64,000 nucleotides of DNA from Atopobiaceae bacterium (GTDB lineage: Bacteria > Actinomycetota > Coriobacteriia > Coriobacteriales > Atopobiaceae). The notes beneath the pieces were generated by a model. The model saw only the letters and a list, made by a program, of their open reading frames with translations, was not told the DNA's origin and ran no database searches. Below, in pieces: positions 33,305-41,128 of the stretch. The translations under genes were made by a program, and so were the position numbers. The stretch lies in assembly GCA_022655215.1 (NCBI GenBank), contig JALCUE010000001.1, positions 1 to 64,000 of the forward strand. Reading direction: 5' to 3'. Each line of letters opens with the position of its first letter. Positions within the stretch are counted from its first letter, which is position 1.

Positions 33305-34948
33305 CTAGTTGAATAAATCAGCAGCGTCCTTATTTTTGTGCTCGTCCTCGATTGCGTTGCAATTCTCGATAAGCGGAGTAAGTTCATCGAGCCTTGCAAC
33401 GATGCGCGCCTGTTCGTTTTGCGGCGGTATCGCTACTAAGAAAGACCCAATCTTTCCAGCCGACAGATGGACAATAATATTACCCGTTGCAAGTGCTGTT
33501 CGCTGCGTGCCGACGTAAGCTGAATTGATGCAGTAAGCTAAGTACTTCCCATTTTGCATATGGTGTTTTAGCGCGAGCAAATCTCCGCCAAATGCAATCT
33601 CGCTACCCGAGTTGTTTACTACAGCACGTCCAATGTCGATGTCGTTCTCTCCCGTAAGCGTCATCAGGATTTCGCCACACGCTACAGTGTGAGATGAGCT
33701 AAACAATGATGCTGGAATCTTGGTATTGCATTCAGCAATTTCAAGGGAATAAGTCGTATAGAGCTCTCCGTATCGAACGCAGGGCAGTCCATCCTTTGTC
33801 ACCTGTGAGCGTTTTATTCCCGATCCTCTCTCCAAAACTCCTAGTGTTGCCAGTCTGGCCCACTCCCAGCCCTCGGGAATCTCGAACGGAATCTCGTCGT
33901 CGATGCAGGTCGGCTCGGCCTTGCCGCGTCTCTCGTAGTACGAGCCGTCCGCACCACGGTAGATGACCGACTCTCCGCCCTTGGGGGCCTTCGCCTTGCC
34001 CTCCTTGACGAGCGCCTTGCGCTCCTCGCGGATGCGGTCGAGGAGGACCGACGCCGGCCCGTCGGCGGGGTCCTGGGGGGCGAGCTCGCCCTGAACGGCC
34101 TGCTGCAGGATGGACTTCTTCATTTGATCGGGAAGGGCACTATCGAGAGCCTCACGCTCATCTTCGAGAGCACCAAACTGCTCGACGAGGGGTGTGAGCT
34201 TGTCGACCCTAGCAGAGATTCGCGATTGTTCAGCCAGAGGGGGCAATGGTGTCAGCATGTTGACTATCGTTGAGACGTTTATATGTTTAACGCCGGTCCC
34301 AACATTAGCAGCACGATACAAATTCCATGACGATGGCGAAGACAATACAATTTGAAGAAACCTATTGTGAAATGACTGGCTGCAGCGTAGCAGCATCACC
34401 CGCTGACCAAGGCAGATGTTCTCTCCTTGAAGTATTGCAGAGCGCCCGATAGAACCCTCTCTTGTAAAAACGACATCTCCGGGTTCTGGTCTCAGCCGAA
34501 CAATACGTTCTTGATACGATTCTTTTGAGAGTGGTCTTAGTTGCGTTTGATGCCAGCCATCGTCGATGCAGTTCGTGTCGATAGCGAAATATCCTGTTGT
34601 TTCCGTAAGGTAGCCTGGAGTTGAGTGCGGACAGTCAACAATGCCTACGCATATGGTAAACATACGTGTCCATTCCCAGCTTTCAGGTATCTCGAATGGG
34701 ATCTCGTCGTCGATGCAGATCGGCTTGGCCTTGCCGCGCCTCTCGTAGTACGAGCCGTCCGCACCACGGTAGATGACCGACTCTCCGCCCTTGGGGGCCT
34801 TCGCCTTGCCCTCCTTGACGAGCGCCTTGCGCTCCTCGCGGATGCGGTCGAGGAGGACCGACGCCGGCTCGTCGGTGGGGTCCTGGGGGACGAGCTCGCC
34901 CTGAACGGCCTGCTGCAGGATTGAGTTCCTGAGATCCTTTGCTTTCAT
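33305..34948 (-). CDS. hsdS: Type I restriction-modification specificity subunit
   Basis: A 547-residue HsdS that chooses the DNA target for HsdM and HsdR. It has two target-recognition domains, each followed by a conserved helical spacer. The conserved unit 'ILQQAVQGELVPQDPTDEP..VLLDRIREERKALVKEGKAKAPKGGE...' and 'IPFEIPESWEW' is present twice (near residues 9-90 and about 278-360), identical apart from a few residues. The variable TRDs (about 90-275 and 360-530) are AT-rich while the repeats are GC-rich, the mosaic expected when TRDs are exchanged by recombination. The start abuts the hsdM stop with only a weak ribosome site, so translation is probably coupled. Confidence 0.92.
   Translation of the reverse strand: MKAKDLRNSILQQAVQGELVPQDPTDEPASVLLDRIREERKALVKEGKAKAPKGGESVIYRGADGSYYERRGKAKPICIDDEIPFEIPESWEWTRMFTICVGIVDCPHSTPGYLTETTGYFAIDTNCIDDGWHQTQLRPLSKESYQERIVRLRPEPGDVVFTREGSIGRSAILQGENICLGQRVMLLRCSQSFHNRFLQIVLSSPSSWNLYRAANVGTGVKHINVSTIVNMLTPLPPLAEQSRISARVDKLTPLVEQFGALEDEREALDSALPDQMKKSILQQAVQGELAPQDPADGPASVLLDRIREERKALVKEGKAKAPKGGESVIYRGADGSYYERRGKAEPTCIDDEIPFEIPEGWEWARLATLGVLERGSGIKRSQVTKDGLPCVRYGELYTTYSLEIAECNTKIPASLFSSSHTVACGEILMTLTGENDIDIGRAVVNNSGSEIAFGGDLLALKHHMQNGKYLAYCINSAYVGTQRTALATGNIIVHLSAGKIGSFLVAIPPQNEQARIVARLDELTPLIENCNAIEDEHKNKDAADLFN
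33879..34110 (-). repeat. 232-bp direct repeat in hsdS (copy A)
   Basis: Nearly identical to 34689-34920, at an exact offset of 810 bp. It encodes the conserved spacer and first TRD strand. The few differences are single substitutions. Confidence 0.9.
34689..34920 (-). repeat. 232-bp direct repeat in hsdS (copy B)
   Basis: Partner of 33879-34110. Homologous recombination between copies would delete or exchange one target-recognition domain in frame (810 bp is 270 codons). Confidence 0.9.
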
Positions 34949-36427
34949 CTACGCACCAATCCCAAGGATTCCGCAAATCTGTCCGAGCTTCTCGTCGATT
35001 TCGTTATCGAGAGCTGTGCGCTTAACCCTGTATTGCCTTATCAGTTCTTCTGGTTCGAGGACAATTTCTTCATCGTGCGGATACCCGCACTGGTCGAAGT
35101 TAAGCTGCATGTCCTTGAGCTCATCCACCGAGAAGTGCTGGGACTTCGGCTTTCCGTCCACGCTCAGGGGCTTGCGGTCGTCCCACCAAGCAATCACCTG
35201 GTCGAAGTGCTCCTTACGCATGGGCTTCGTCTTCGAGAAGTGTTTGTATCCCTCGGGCATATCAATACGGTAGAACCACACGCCCTCGCTCCTGTGGGTG
35301 TTGTCGAAGAACAGGATGTTTGTGGTGATGGAGGTGTAGGGGGCGAACACGCTCTGCGGCATGCGAACCACGGTATGCAGGTTGAATTCCTCGAGCAACC
35401 GTCTCTTGATCTCGAGTTTGGCGGAGTCGGATCCGAACAGAAATCCGTCGGGGACGATGACGGCTGCACGGCCTCCCGGCTTGAGACGATAGAGGATGAG
35501 CGCCAGGAACAAGTCCGCCGTCTCCGAACTTCGCAGCGAGGTCGGGAAATTGTTCTGTATAGAGGCTTTCTCCGAACCACCATACGGCGGGTTCATCAGC
35601 ACTACGTCAAACTGCGCGCCATCCTTGTGACGGTACTCGCGGATGTCCTTTTCCAGCGAGTTGCCGTGGAAGATGTTTGGGTTATCAATGTCGTGCAGGA
35701 GCATGTTGGTCACACAGAGGAGGTAGGGGAGCTGTTTCTTCTCCATGCCGTACACCGCGCTCGAGTAGAGCTCCTCGTCGGCGGGAGTCTCCACTTGCGA
35801 GGAGAGAATCTTCAGCGCACTTGTGAGGAACCCCCCCGTCCCGCAGGCGAAGTCGGCCACCTTTTCCCCAAGCTTGGGAGCGAGCATCTCGGCCATGAAA
35901 TCTGTGACCGCCCTCGGGGTGTAGAACTCGCCAGCGTTGCCAGCTGACTGGAGGTCCTTGAGGATCGTCTCATATATCTCGCCGAACGCATGGCGTTCCT
36001 TGTATTCGGTGAAGTCGACGGCGCCGTCGATTGCATTCACGACCTGGCGGAGTAGTATGCCGTCCTTCATGTAGTTGTTAGCATCGGTGAAGGCCGCCTT
36101 GACTACAATTTGGCAGAGGGGGGCATCGGGTCCGAGGTCGAGCCCGCTGAGGGTCGGGAATAGCCTGTTGTTGACGAAGTCGAGCAGACTGTCGCCCGTC
36201 AGGGCTTTGCCGTCGGAGTTGTCGACGGCCCAACTGTGCCAACGCAGCTCCTCCGGGATGATGGACTCATACGATTCGTCGTGGAACTCCCACTCTTCCT
36301 CCTTTGCGTCGTAGATCTTGAGGAAGAAGAGCCACGTCATCTGCTCTATGCGCTGCGCGTCGCCGTTGATTCCTGCGTCGTTGCGCATGATGTTCTGGAG
36401 ACTCTTGACCAACGATCCCAATGCCAT
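34949..36427 (-). CDS. hsdM: Type I restriction-modification DNA methyltransferase subunit
   Basis: A 492-residue N6-adenine methylase. The N-terminal helical domain ('MRNDAGINGDAQRIEQMTWL' region) leads to SAM motif I 'KVADFACGTGGFLTSAL' (near 190) and an intact catalytic motif IV 'VVLMNPPYGGSE' (NPPY about 279-282), in contrast to the altered motif of the methylase-like gene at 27306. 'GGRAAVIVPDGFLFGSD' and 'NLHTVVRMPQSVFAPYTSI' complete the HsdM pattern. It is 17 nt downstream of hsdR and directly abuts hsdS, so it is the middle gene of an hsdR-hsdM-hsdS-abiH unit. Confidence 0.94.
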   Translation of the reverse strand: MALGSLVKSLQNIMRNDAGINGDAQRIEQMTWLFFLKIYDAKEEEWEFHDESYESIIPEELRWHSWAVDNSDGKALTGDSLLDFVNNRLFPTLSGLDLGPDAPLCQIVVKAAFTDANNYMKDGILLRQVVNAIDGAVDFTEYKERHAFGEIYETILKDLQSAGNAGEFYTPRAVTDFMAEMLAPKLGEKVADFACGTGGFLTSALKILSSQVETPADEELYSSAVYGMEKKQLPYLLCVTNMLLHDIDNPNIFHGNSLEKDIREYRHKDGAQFDVVLMNPPYGGSEKASIQNNFPTSLRSSETADLFLALILYRLKPGGRAAVIVPDGFLFGSDSAKLEIKRRLLEEFNLHTVVRMPQSVFAPYTSITTNILFFDNTHRSEGVWFYRIDMPEGYKHFSKTKPMRKEHFDQVIAWWDDRKPLSVDGKPKSQHFSVDELKDMQLNFDQCGYPHDEEIVLEPEELIRQYRVKRTALDNEIDEKLGQICGILGIGA

Positions 36428-36444
36428 GTGAGTCTACCTTTCGT

Positions 36445-38769
36445 CTAAGCGGTATAGAGTGCGTCCTCGATTGAATGTGCTGCGTCCACGTACTCACTCT
36501 TGCCTCCGAATGCCCTGACGATTTTCATCGGGCTGCCGTACCTGCGGAACTCCTCCAGGTCGAGCACGCGGGTATCGTCCAGGTCAATCAGGTTGGAGGT
36601 GGCGTACTTATCAAGCAGCGTCTCCAGGACGTCCCGTGCCAGTCCGGAGTATTCGTAGAGGTAACCCTTCTTACGCACATTGTCGGCTCGCTCGGAACGT
36701 GTCAGGGGCTTCTGGTCGTAGGCGATGTGGCAGATGAGGTCGAAGTCGCTCATCTGATCCTGTCCCGACTCCCTTCTCAGCTCCTCCAGCAACGCCCCAT
36801 GCTCCTCGAGCGCGTCGACAATGGCCTGCTTCCTGTCCTCCGCGTTCCAGGCCACGAGGAAATGGTCGAGGGTGTCGTACTGTCCGAGGATGTTCTTGCG
36901 GGTGTAGTCCCTCAAGCTCTCCGTGACAAGGTTCCCGTCGGTTGAGTAGTACTCGACGCGCTCCGAGATTACGTTGACCTTCACGCCGTGGATGTAGTAC
37001 TTGGCATGTCCGTATGCTGGGTCATTGTCGCCAGGCCAGTCGGGAAAGTCCAACGGGGGTGTCACGTCGGGCGGGGAGTCCGGCTTGTCGTCAGGAGGGT
37101 TCATCGAGCCGTCATCGGGCGGCTCGAATATCTGCGTTGGCTCGCCGTCGAAGGAGGGGTCTGCGAACAGGCGCGATGCATCTCTGAAGTCAATGATTGT
37201 GAAATACAGCTTGCCATAGGGTTCGCTTACCCGTGTCCCGCGTCCGATGATCTGTTTGAACTCGGTCATCCCCTGGTCGCCGAATACGTTGTCGAGGACG
37301 ATTACCTTGCAGGTGGGGCAGTTCACACCGGTGGTCAGTAGCTTCGAGGTCGTGACAATTGACGGGAACTTCTCGTCAGGGTCCATGAAATCATCCAGGC
37401 GTGCCTTGCCTTCTAGTTCGTCCCCGGTGATTCGTATGACGTAGTCGGGATGCTCAGCGACCATGTCGCTGTTCTCGTTGACTAGCGCCTCTCGCATACG
37501 TTCTGCATGGTCGATGTCCACGCAGAACACAATCGTCTTGGAGAGGCGGTCGGTCTCCTTGAGGAATTGCGTCACCTTCTTGGCGACCTCCTCGGTGCGC
37601 TCGCGGATGACGAGGTCGCGGTCGAAGTCATACTGCTCATAGACCTTGTCCTCGATCGTCTGCCCTCTGTCATCTACTGCACCTTCCTTCGGACGGAAGC
37701 CGTAGATGTCGATGTTCATCTTGGGGCGAATAACCTTGTATGGCGCGAGGAATCCGTCTTCTATTCCCTGTTTGAGTGAATAGGTGTATATCGGCTCACC
37801 AAAGTAGTCGATGTTCGAGACGTCCTTGGTCTCCTTGGGTGTTGCCGTCATACCTATCTGTATGGCTGACTCGAAGTACTCGAGGATCTTGCGCCATGCC
37901 GAGTCTTCGGCAGCGCTGCCGCGATGACATTCGTCCACGATTATGAGGTCGAAGAACCCAGGGTCAAAGGCACGGAATACCTCCTCGCCGTCCTCGCCGA
38001 CGAGCTGTTGGTATAGGGCGAAGTAGACCTCATAGGCAGGGTCCATCTTGCGATGCTCAATCTTGGTGACCACCTTCTTCAATGGCTTGAAGTCGCCTTC
38101 GATGGTCTGGTCGACCAGCACGTTGCGGTCTGCCAGGTAAAGCACCTTCTTGACCCTGCCAGTCTCCCGCAGGCGGTGGACAATCTGGAAGGCCGTGAAC
38201 GTCTTGCCCGTCCCGGTCGCCATCACGAGGAGGAGTCGCCTCTCTCCCTTTGCGATGGCTTCGACGCACTTGTTCACAGCGATGCGTTGGAAGTAGCGTG
38301 GGATTTTACTCTCGTGCTCGTAGTAGTAGGGCGCGGTGACGAGACTGTCGGCTTCGGAGGGCAGGCCTTCGCCTTCCTTGTAGCGATTCCAGAGCTCCTC
38401 GGGAGAGGGGAAGTCATCCATCGACAGAGAGCGCTCCTTACCGGTGTAGAAGTCATGCTCGATGAATCCATATCCGTTTGAGCTGTAGGCGAAGGGGACG
38501 TGAAGCGCCTGAGAATAGCTTATGGCCTGCTGTAGCCCCGCCCCGACCGTGTGATTGGTATCCTTCGCCTCGACGATAGCCAGAGGCACATCACGTGCAT
38601 ACATGAGGAGGTAGTCAGCCTTCTTTGGCTTCTTTCGAGCCGTCGCGTTACCACGAACCACAATTTCTCCGGCGGTGAAATAGAACTCCGTATAGATTTG
38701 CTTTTCTGGGTTCCAAGCCTTCTTCAGTGCGGGATCGATGAGCTTGAGGCGTGTGTCTGACTCGTTCAT
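36445..38769 (-). CDS. hsdR: Type I restriction endonuclease/translocase subunit (EcoEI-like)
   Basis: A 774-residue HsdR. The N-terminal nuclease domain has 'KADYLLMYARDVPLAIVEAKD' split as D...E-A-K, the PD-(D/E)XK core. The motor follows with Walker A 'MATGTGKTFTAFQIVHRL' (about 182-199), the DEAD-box equivalent 'DLIIVDECHRGSA', 'IGMTATPKETKDVSN' and later 'VNCPTCKVIVLDNVFGD', 'QIIGRGTRV'. The C-terminal third after a Pro/Asp linker resembles the EcoEI-type assembly domain. The size is close to EcoEI-type R subunits and shorter than EcoKI. Start overlaps the small upstream gene by 4 nt. Confidence 0.93.
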   Translation of the reverse strand: MNESDTRLKLIDPALKKAWNPEKQIYTEFYFTAGEIVVRGNATARKKPKKADYLLMYARDVPLAIVEAKDTNHTVGAGLQQAISYSQALHVPFAYSSNGYGFIEHDFYTGKERSLSMDDFPSPEELWNRYKEGEGLPSEADSLVTAPYYYEHESKIPRYFQRIAVNKCVEAIAKGERRLLLVMATGTGKTFTAFQIVHRLRETGRVKKVLYLADRNVLVDQTIEGDFKPLKKVVTKIEHRKMDPAYEVYFALYQQLVGEDGEEVFRAFDPGFFDLIIVDECHRGSAAEDSAWRKILEYFESAIQIGMTATPKETKDVSNIDYFGEPIYTYSLKQGIEDGFLAPYKVIRPKMNIDIYGFRPKEGAVDDRGQTIEDKVYEQYDFDRDLVIRERTEEVAKKVTQFLKETDRLSKTIVFCVDIDHAERMREALVNENSDMVAEHPDYVIRITGDELEGKARLDDFMDPDEKFPSIVTTSKLLTTGVNCPTCKVIVLDNVFGDQGMTEFKQIIGRGTRVSEPYGKLYFTIIDFRDASRLFADPSFDGEPTQIFEPPDDGSMNPPDDKPDSPPDVTPPLDFPDWPGDNDPAYGHAKYYIHGVKVNVISERVEYYSTDGNLVTESLRDYTRKNILGQYDTLDHFLVAWNAEDRKQAIVDALEEHGALLEELRRESGQDQMSDFDLICHIAYDQKPLTRSERADNVRKKGYLYEYSGLARDVLETLLDKYATSNLIDLDDTRVLDLEEFRRYGSPMKIVRAFGGKSEYVDAAHSIEDALYTA

Positions 38770-38945
38770 CTCGTCCTCCTGACAACCTCGTCGGCAAGCA
38801 GACAGGAGATGAGGGAGCTCATAGACACGCAGTCCTCCTTGGACAAGCTAGCCACCGCATTCTTCAGCTTTGGAGTGACGGCAAAGATGATCCTCTCGGT
38901 CTTCTTGCCGTTGAGGAGATCCTGTCTCTGTTTTTTGTCGTCCAT
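38766..38945 (-). CDS. Small ribbon-helix-helix-like protein preceding hsdR
   Basis: A 59-residue protein starting MDDKKQRQDLLNGKKTERI. The middle 'RIIFAVTPKLKNAVASLSK' followed by 'SMSSLISCLLADEV' has the strand-helix-helix spacing of ribbon-helix-helix/CopG-type DNA-binding proteins (beta strand IIFAVT, helix A 'PKLKNAVASLSKE', helix B 'SMSSLISCLLADEVV'). It overlaps the hsdR start by 4 nt (ATGA) and is the first gene of the restriction unit, so it is a candidate autoregulator that delays restriction. The start at 38945 is supported by AGAGGG; a longer reading of 99 residues is possible. Confidence 0.65.
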   Translation of the reverse strand: MDDKKQRQDLLNGKKTERIIFAVTPKLKNAVASLSKEDCVSMSSLISCLLADEVVRRTR

Positions 38946-39173
38946 GGCCGACGCCCTCTCGATGACGGAAGAGGAGATATAAGACTTATATAAGATTATC
39001 ATTTCAGGGGAGGCTGGGGATGCATAAGCAACCGAGCCATCCGCGAAGCGGGATTCGGACGTCATGGTCGGTTCAAAGAAAAAGCCGTCCGCATCTCGCT
39101 TCCTCGCAAGTGACGTCTCTGGCGCAGTCGCAAAGCCGAACTGTCGTTGTTTACCGCGGGATAGCTTGGTCTC
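38946..39173. other. Intergenic region upstream of the restriction operon
   Basis: 228 bp. An AT-rich stretch around 38975-39005 ('GATATAAGACTTATATAAGA') contains overlapping inverted TATAAG/CTTATA elements on the promoter side of the small RHH-like gene and is a likely promoter/operator. No gene seen. Confidence 0.45.
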
Positions 39174-39665
39174 TTACCAGGTCACTATATTATCCCTGCT
39201 CCGTTGCTTGCCTTCGGGGTCTTTCCAGTGGGTGACAACAATAAATTTCGAGGGCGATTCCGCTGTAAGAGTGATCGACTCGTCAAAGCTCTCTCCAGGA
39301 TCAAGTCTTTCGAAAGGCTCCTTGTCCCGTATGAGGGCGTAAGGCCCATTGTCCTTATCGAACGTGCAAGTAATATCTGTAACCGTGACGCCACCTGTGT
39401 TGGCGATTCTCAGTTTGTGACGCCCGGGACCTATAGGAATGTGATGGGCCTCTACTTTCGATGTCTTCAACTTCTCGGCTTCTGCCTCCTCCCTGCGGAG
39501 CAGCAGCTCCTGTAGCTCAATCTGCACCTGGGCAAGCTCCTGGGACTGCTTGTCCTCGCGCTTTCTCAGCCGGTAGTTCATCACGAAGCTGATGAGAGCG
39601 AGGACAAGACTCAGGAAGGATAGGACTATGGGGACCACCGTGGACTCGAAGGTTAAGTCCGTCAT
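39174..39665 (-). CDS. Membrane-anchored coiled-coil protein with C-terminal Ig-like domain
   Basis: A 163-residue protein starting MTDLTFESTVVPIVLSFL. One N-terminal transmembrane helix (about 9-30, 'VVPIVLSFLSLVLALISFVM') precedes a charged coiled coil ('RLRKREDKQSQELAQVQIEL' then 'QELLLRREEAEAEKL'). The C-terminal 90 residues ('HHIPIGPGRHKLRIANTGGV', 'TVTDITCTFD', 'LDPGESFDESITL') look like a beta-sandwich of the kind found in CARDB/Ig-like domains. I do not recognise a named family. The ATG overlaps the stop of the zinc-binding gene upstream (TAATG), so the two are translationally coupled and probably work together. Confidence 0.6.
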   Translation of the reverse strand: MTDLTFESTVVPIVLSFLSLVLALISFVMNYRLRKREDKQSQELAQVQIELQELLLRREEAEAEKLKTSKVEAHHIPIGPGRHKLRIANTGGVTVTDITCTFDKDNGPYALIRDKEPFERLDPGESFDESITLTAESPSKFIVVTHWKDPEGKQRSRDNIVTW

Positions 39666-39934
39666 TATGTATCCCATCCACTCTTCTTGAGTTGCTTCTT
39701 GAGCTCCTGCTCAAAGGCGACCATGATTTCGTCGCCCATGTCTTCGATATGTGCATTGATGGATTCGGTATTGGCCTCTTTTAGCTGTTCTCTTGTAAAC
39801 AGGCGTCCGCAGTGAACACAGGTGAATTCCCAATCATCCGTACAATCCCGTCCAGGGGACGGGGTTTCACATGAGAATTGAGTGCATCCGCACGTCGGAC
39901 AGTACAATTCAACCTTACGCGAATACTCATCCAT
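39665..39934 (-). CDS. Small zinc-binding protein (ECs_2282-like)
   Basis: An 89-residue protein. 'YCPTCGCTQFSC' and 'FTCVHCGRLFTREQLKEAN' give two CxxC pairs of a zinc ribbon. The C-terminal half is a charged helix ('NAHIEDMGDEIMVAFEQEL' then Lys-rich). The combination of ribbon, 'GR.ft...L..aN...I' and terminal helix resembles the ECs_2282 family of putative zinc-binding proteins of unknown function, often found in accessory islands. GAGGT precedes the start. It is coupled to the membrane coiled-coil gene downstream. Confidence 0.6.
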   Translation of the reverse strand: MDEYSRKVELYCPTCGCTQFSCETPSPGRDCTDDWEFTCVHCGRLFTREQLKEANTESINAHIEDMGDEIMVAFEQELKKQLKKSGWDT

Positions 39935-40186
39935 TCATACCTCACCTTCCCATTCTCTGCTCCCTTCCAATTGTACTGTCGAGCGGTGACGAATTCTGTT
40001 GATGCGAGACGAAAGTCTGGGGTTCGAAGACGACGGAGATTCGATTGATTATGGAAATATCCATGTGTCAGCTCTCGATGGGATCTTCCTAGGATTCACG
40101 AGATTCCTTAGCCAGCTGCGAGTGCTCATTAAGTAGTATTCTGGCAGATCTCCGCGAACTTATTTGTATGGTCACCATGGATCAGG

Positions 40187-40207
40187 TCGTGCTATTCTCC
40201 AGCACGA
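40187..40207 (+). promoter_or_regulatory. Hairpin with -10-like loop upstream of the acetyltransferase remnant
   Basis: TCGTGCT (40187-40193) and AGCACGA (40201-40207) pair perfectly around 'ATTCTCC'. The same arrangement with different stem bases occurs at 60579-60613, upstream of the intact paralogue. TATTCT/TATCCT at the loop resembles a -10 box. Confidence 0.45.
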
Positions 40208-40241
40208 TGCAGACTGCGAGATGTTCGGGGGGGCCAGTCCC

Positions 40242-40445
40242 GTGCGGATGGCTTTCCAGGAGTGTCTCGACGATGCGTTTGCTCTTGAGGTCTTGGGTAT
40301 CCTCGAGAGGTGCGACGTTGACCCTGTCTCGCACCTCTCGGCAAGGACCTCCATCCGTCAGGTGCCTCTCGCGGAGTCGGTCGCTTGCGATTATCCGGAC
40401 ATAGTTCTACTGGTTAGTATTCAGGCGTGGCTGTGTTCGGAGTGA
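40242..40445 (+). pseudogene. Truncated duplicate of the GNAT acetyltransferase at 60641
   Basis: From GTG 40242 the frame reads 'VRMAFQECLDDAFALEVLGI' and 'LERCDVDPVSHLSARTSIRQ', matching residues 1-42 of the acetyltransferase at 60641 ('MRMVFQERLDDALAPEVLRI', 'LERCDADFVPPLSARSSTHQ'). DNA similarity extends about 50 bp upstream of the start, including a hairpin. After 'RQV' the match ends and the frame runs into unrelated sequence, stopping at 40445 with no acetyl-CoA-binding motif. It is a 5' fragment left by duplication and deletion, not a functional enzyme. Confidence 0.72.
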
Positions 40446-40482
40446 CTTGGTAAGTTCAGTGGCAATCGCTGATTGGAGTCCG

Positions 40483-41076
40483 ATGGCTTTTCCTCGTTAT
40501 GAGTATCACGGCGAAGGATTCACCTTCCTCATGGACGACATCAAGCCCACCATCAAGGCTGGAGCGATGGTCTTCTCCGATGAGATGGGGCTCGTCTTTG
40601 TCAAGCTTCCCCCGGTGCGGACGGGATATGCATACAAGGCCGTGAACTATGACGAGGTCATCGACGCGAAGCTGGTCGAGAACGGACGATCGACGAGCAT
40701 CGGCCGTGCGTTCGCGGGTGGCCTTCTGTTCGGAGGGGCTGGGGCGATCGTTGCCTCTAGTACGGGAAAAGGCAAGTGCGATCAGCTTGACATAGTGATC
40801 ACCGTCAGAGACACGAAGCAGCCGGCTCTCCAGGCCTGCTTCATCGACCGACCCCTGAAGAGGGACAACGACCAGTTCAGACAGATCATGAACAACGTCC
40901 AGGAGAGTCTTTCGAAGATCAAGCTGATCATCGACGAGAACAGCCGTGCCGAGGTCGAGCCTACTGCGGTGTTCTCGCCGGCGGATGAGATTCTAAAGTA
41001 CAAGAACCTGTTGGATATGGGTGCCATCACCCAGCAGGAATATGATGCGAAGAAGAAGCAGCTTCTAGATCTCTAG
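40483..41076 (+). CDS. SHOCT-domain protein
   Basis: A 197-residue protein starting MAFPRYEYHGEGFTFLM. The N-terminal 130 residues look like a PH-like beta domain ('AGAMVFSDEMGLVFVKLPP', 'YKAVNYDEVIDAKLVENGRS'), interrupted by a short glycine-rich hydrophobic segment ('AFAGGLLFGGAGAIVAS') that could touch a membrane. The last 32 residues 'ADEILKYKNLLDMGAITQQE' and 'YDAKKKQLLDL' are a textbook SHOCT helix pair, a small oligomerisation module. No catalytic motif. The start at 40483 follows GGAG; TTG 40447 is a longer alternative. Function unknown. Confidence 0.72.
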   Translation: MAFPRYEYHGEGFTFLMDDIKPTIKAGAMVFSDEMGLVFVKLPPVRTGYAYKAVNYDEVIDAKLVENGRSTSIGRAFAGGLLFGGAGAIVASSTGKGKCDQLDIVITVRDTKQPALQACFIDRPLKRDNDQFRQIMNNVQESLSKIKLIIDENSRAEVEPTAVFSPADEILKYKNLLDMGAITQQEYDAKKKQLLDL

Positions 41077-41128
41077 GTGCGTTTCATAGTCGCGCTGCTG
41101 TTGCTTTTCAATCACAGCTGACCGTCGT

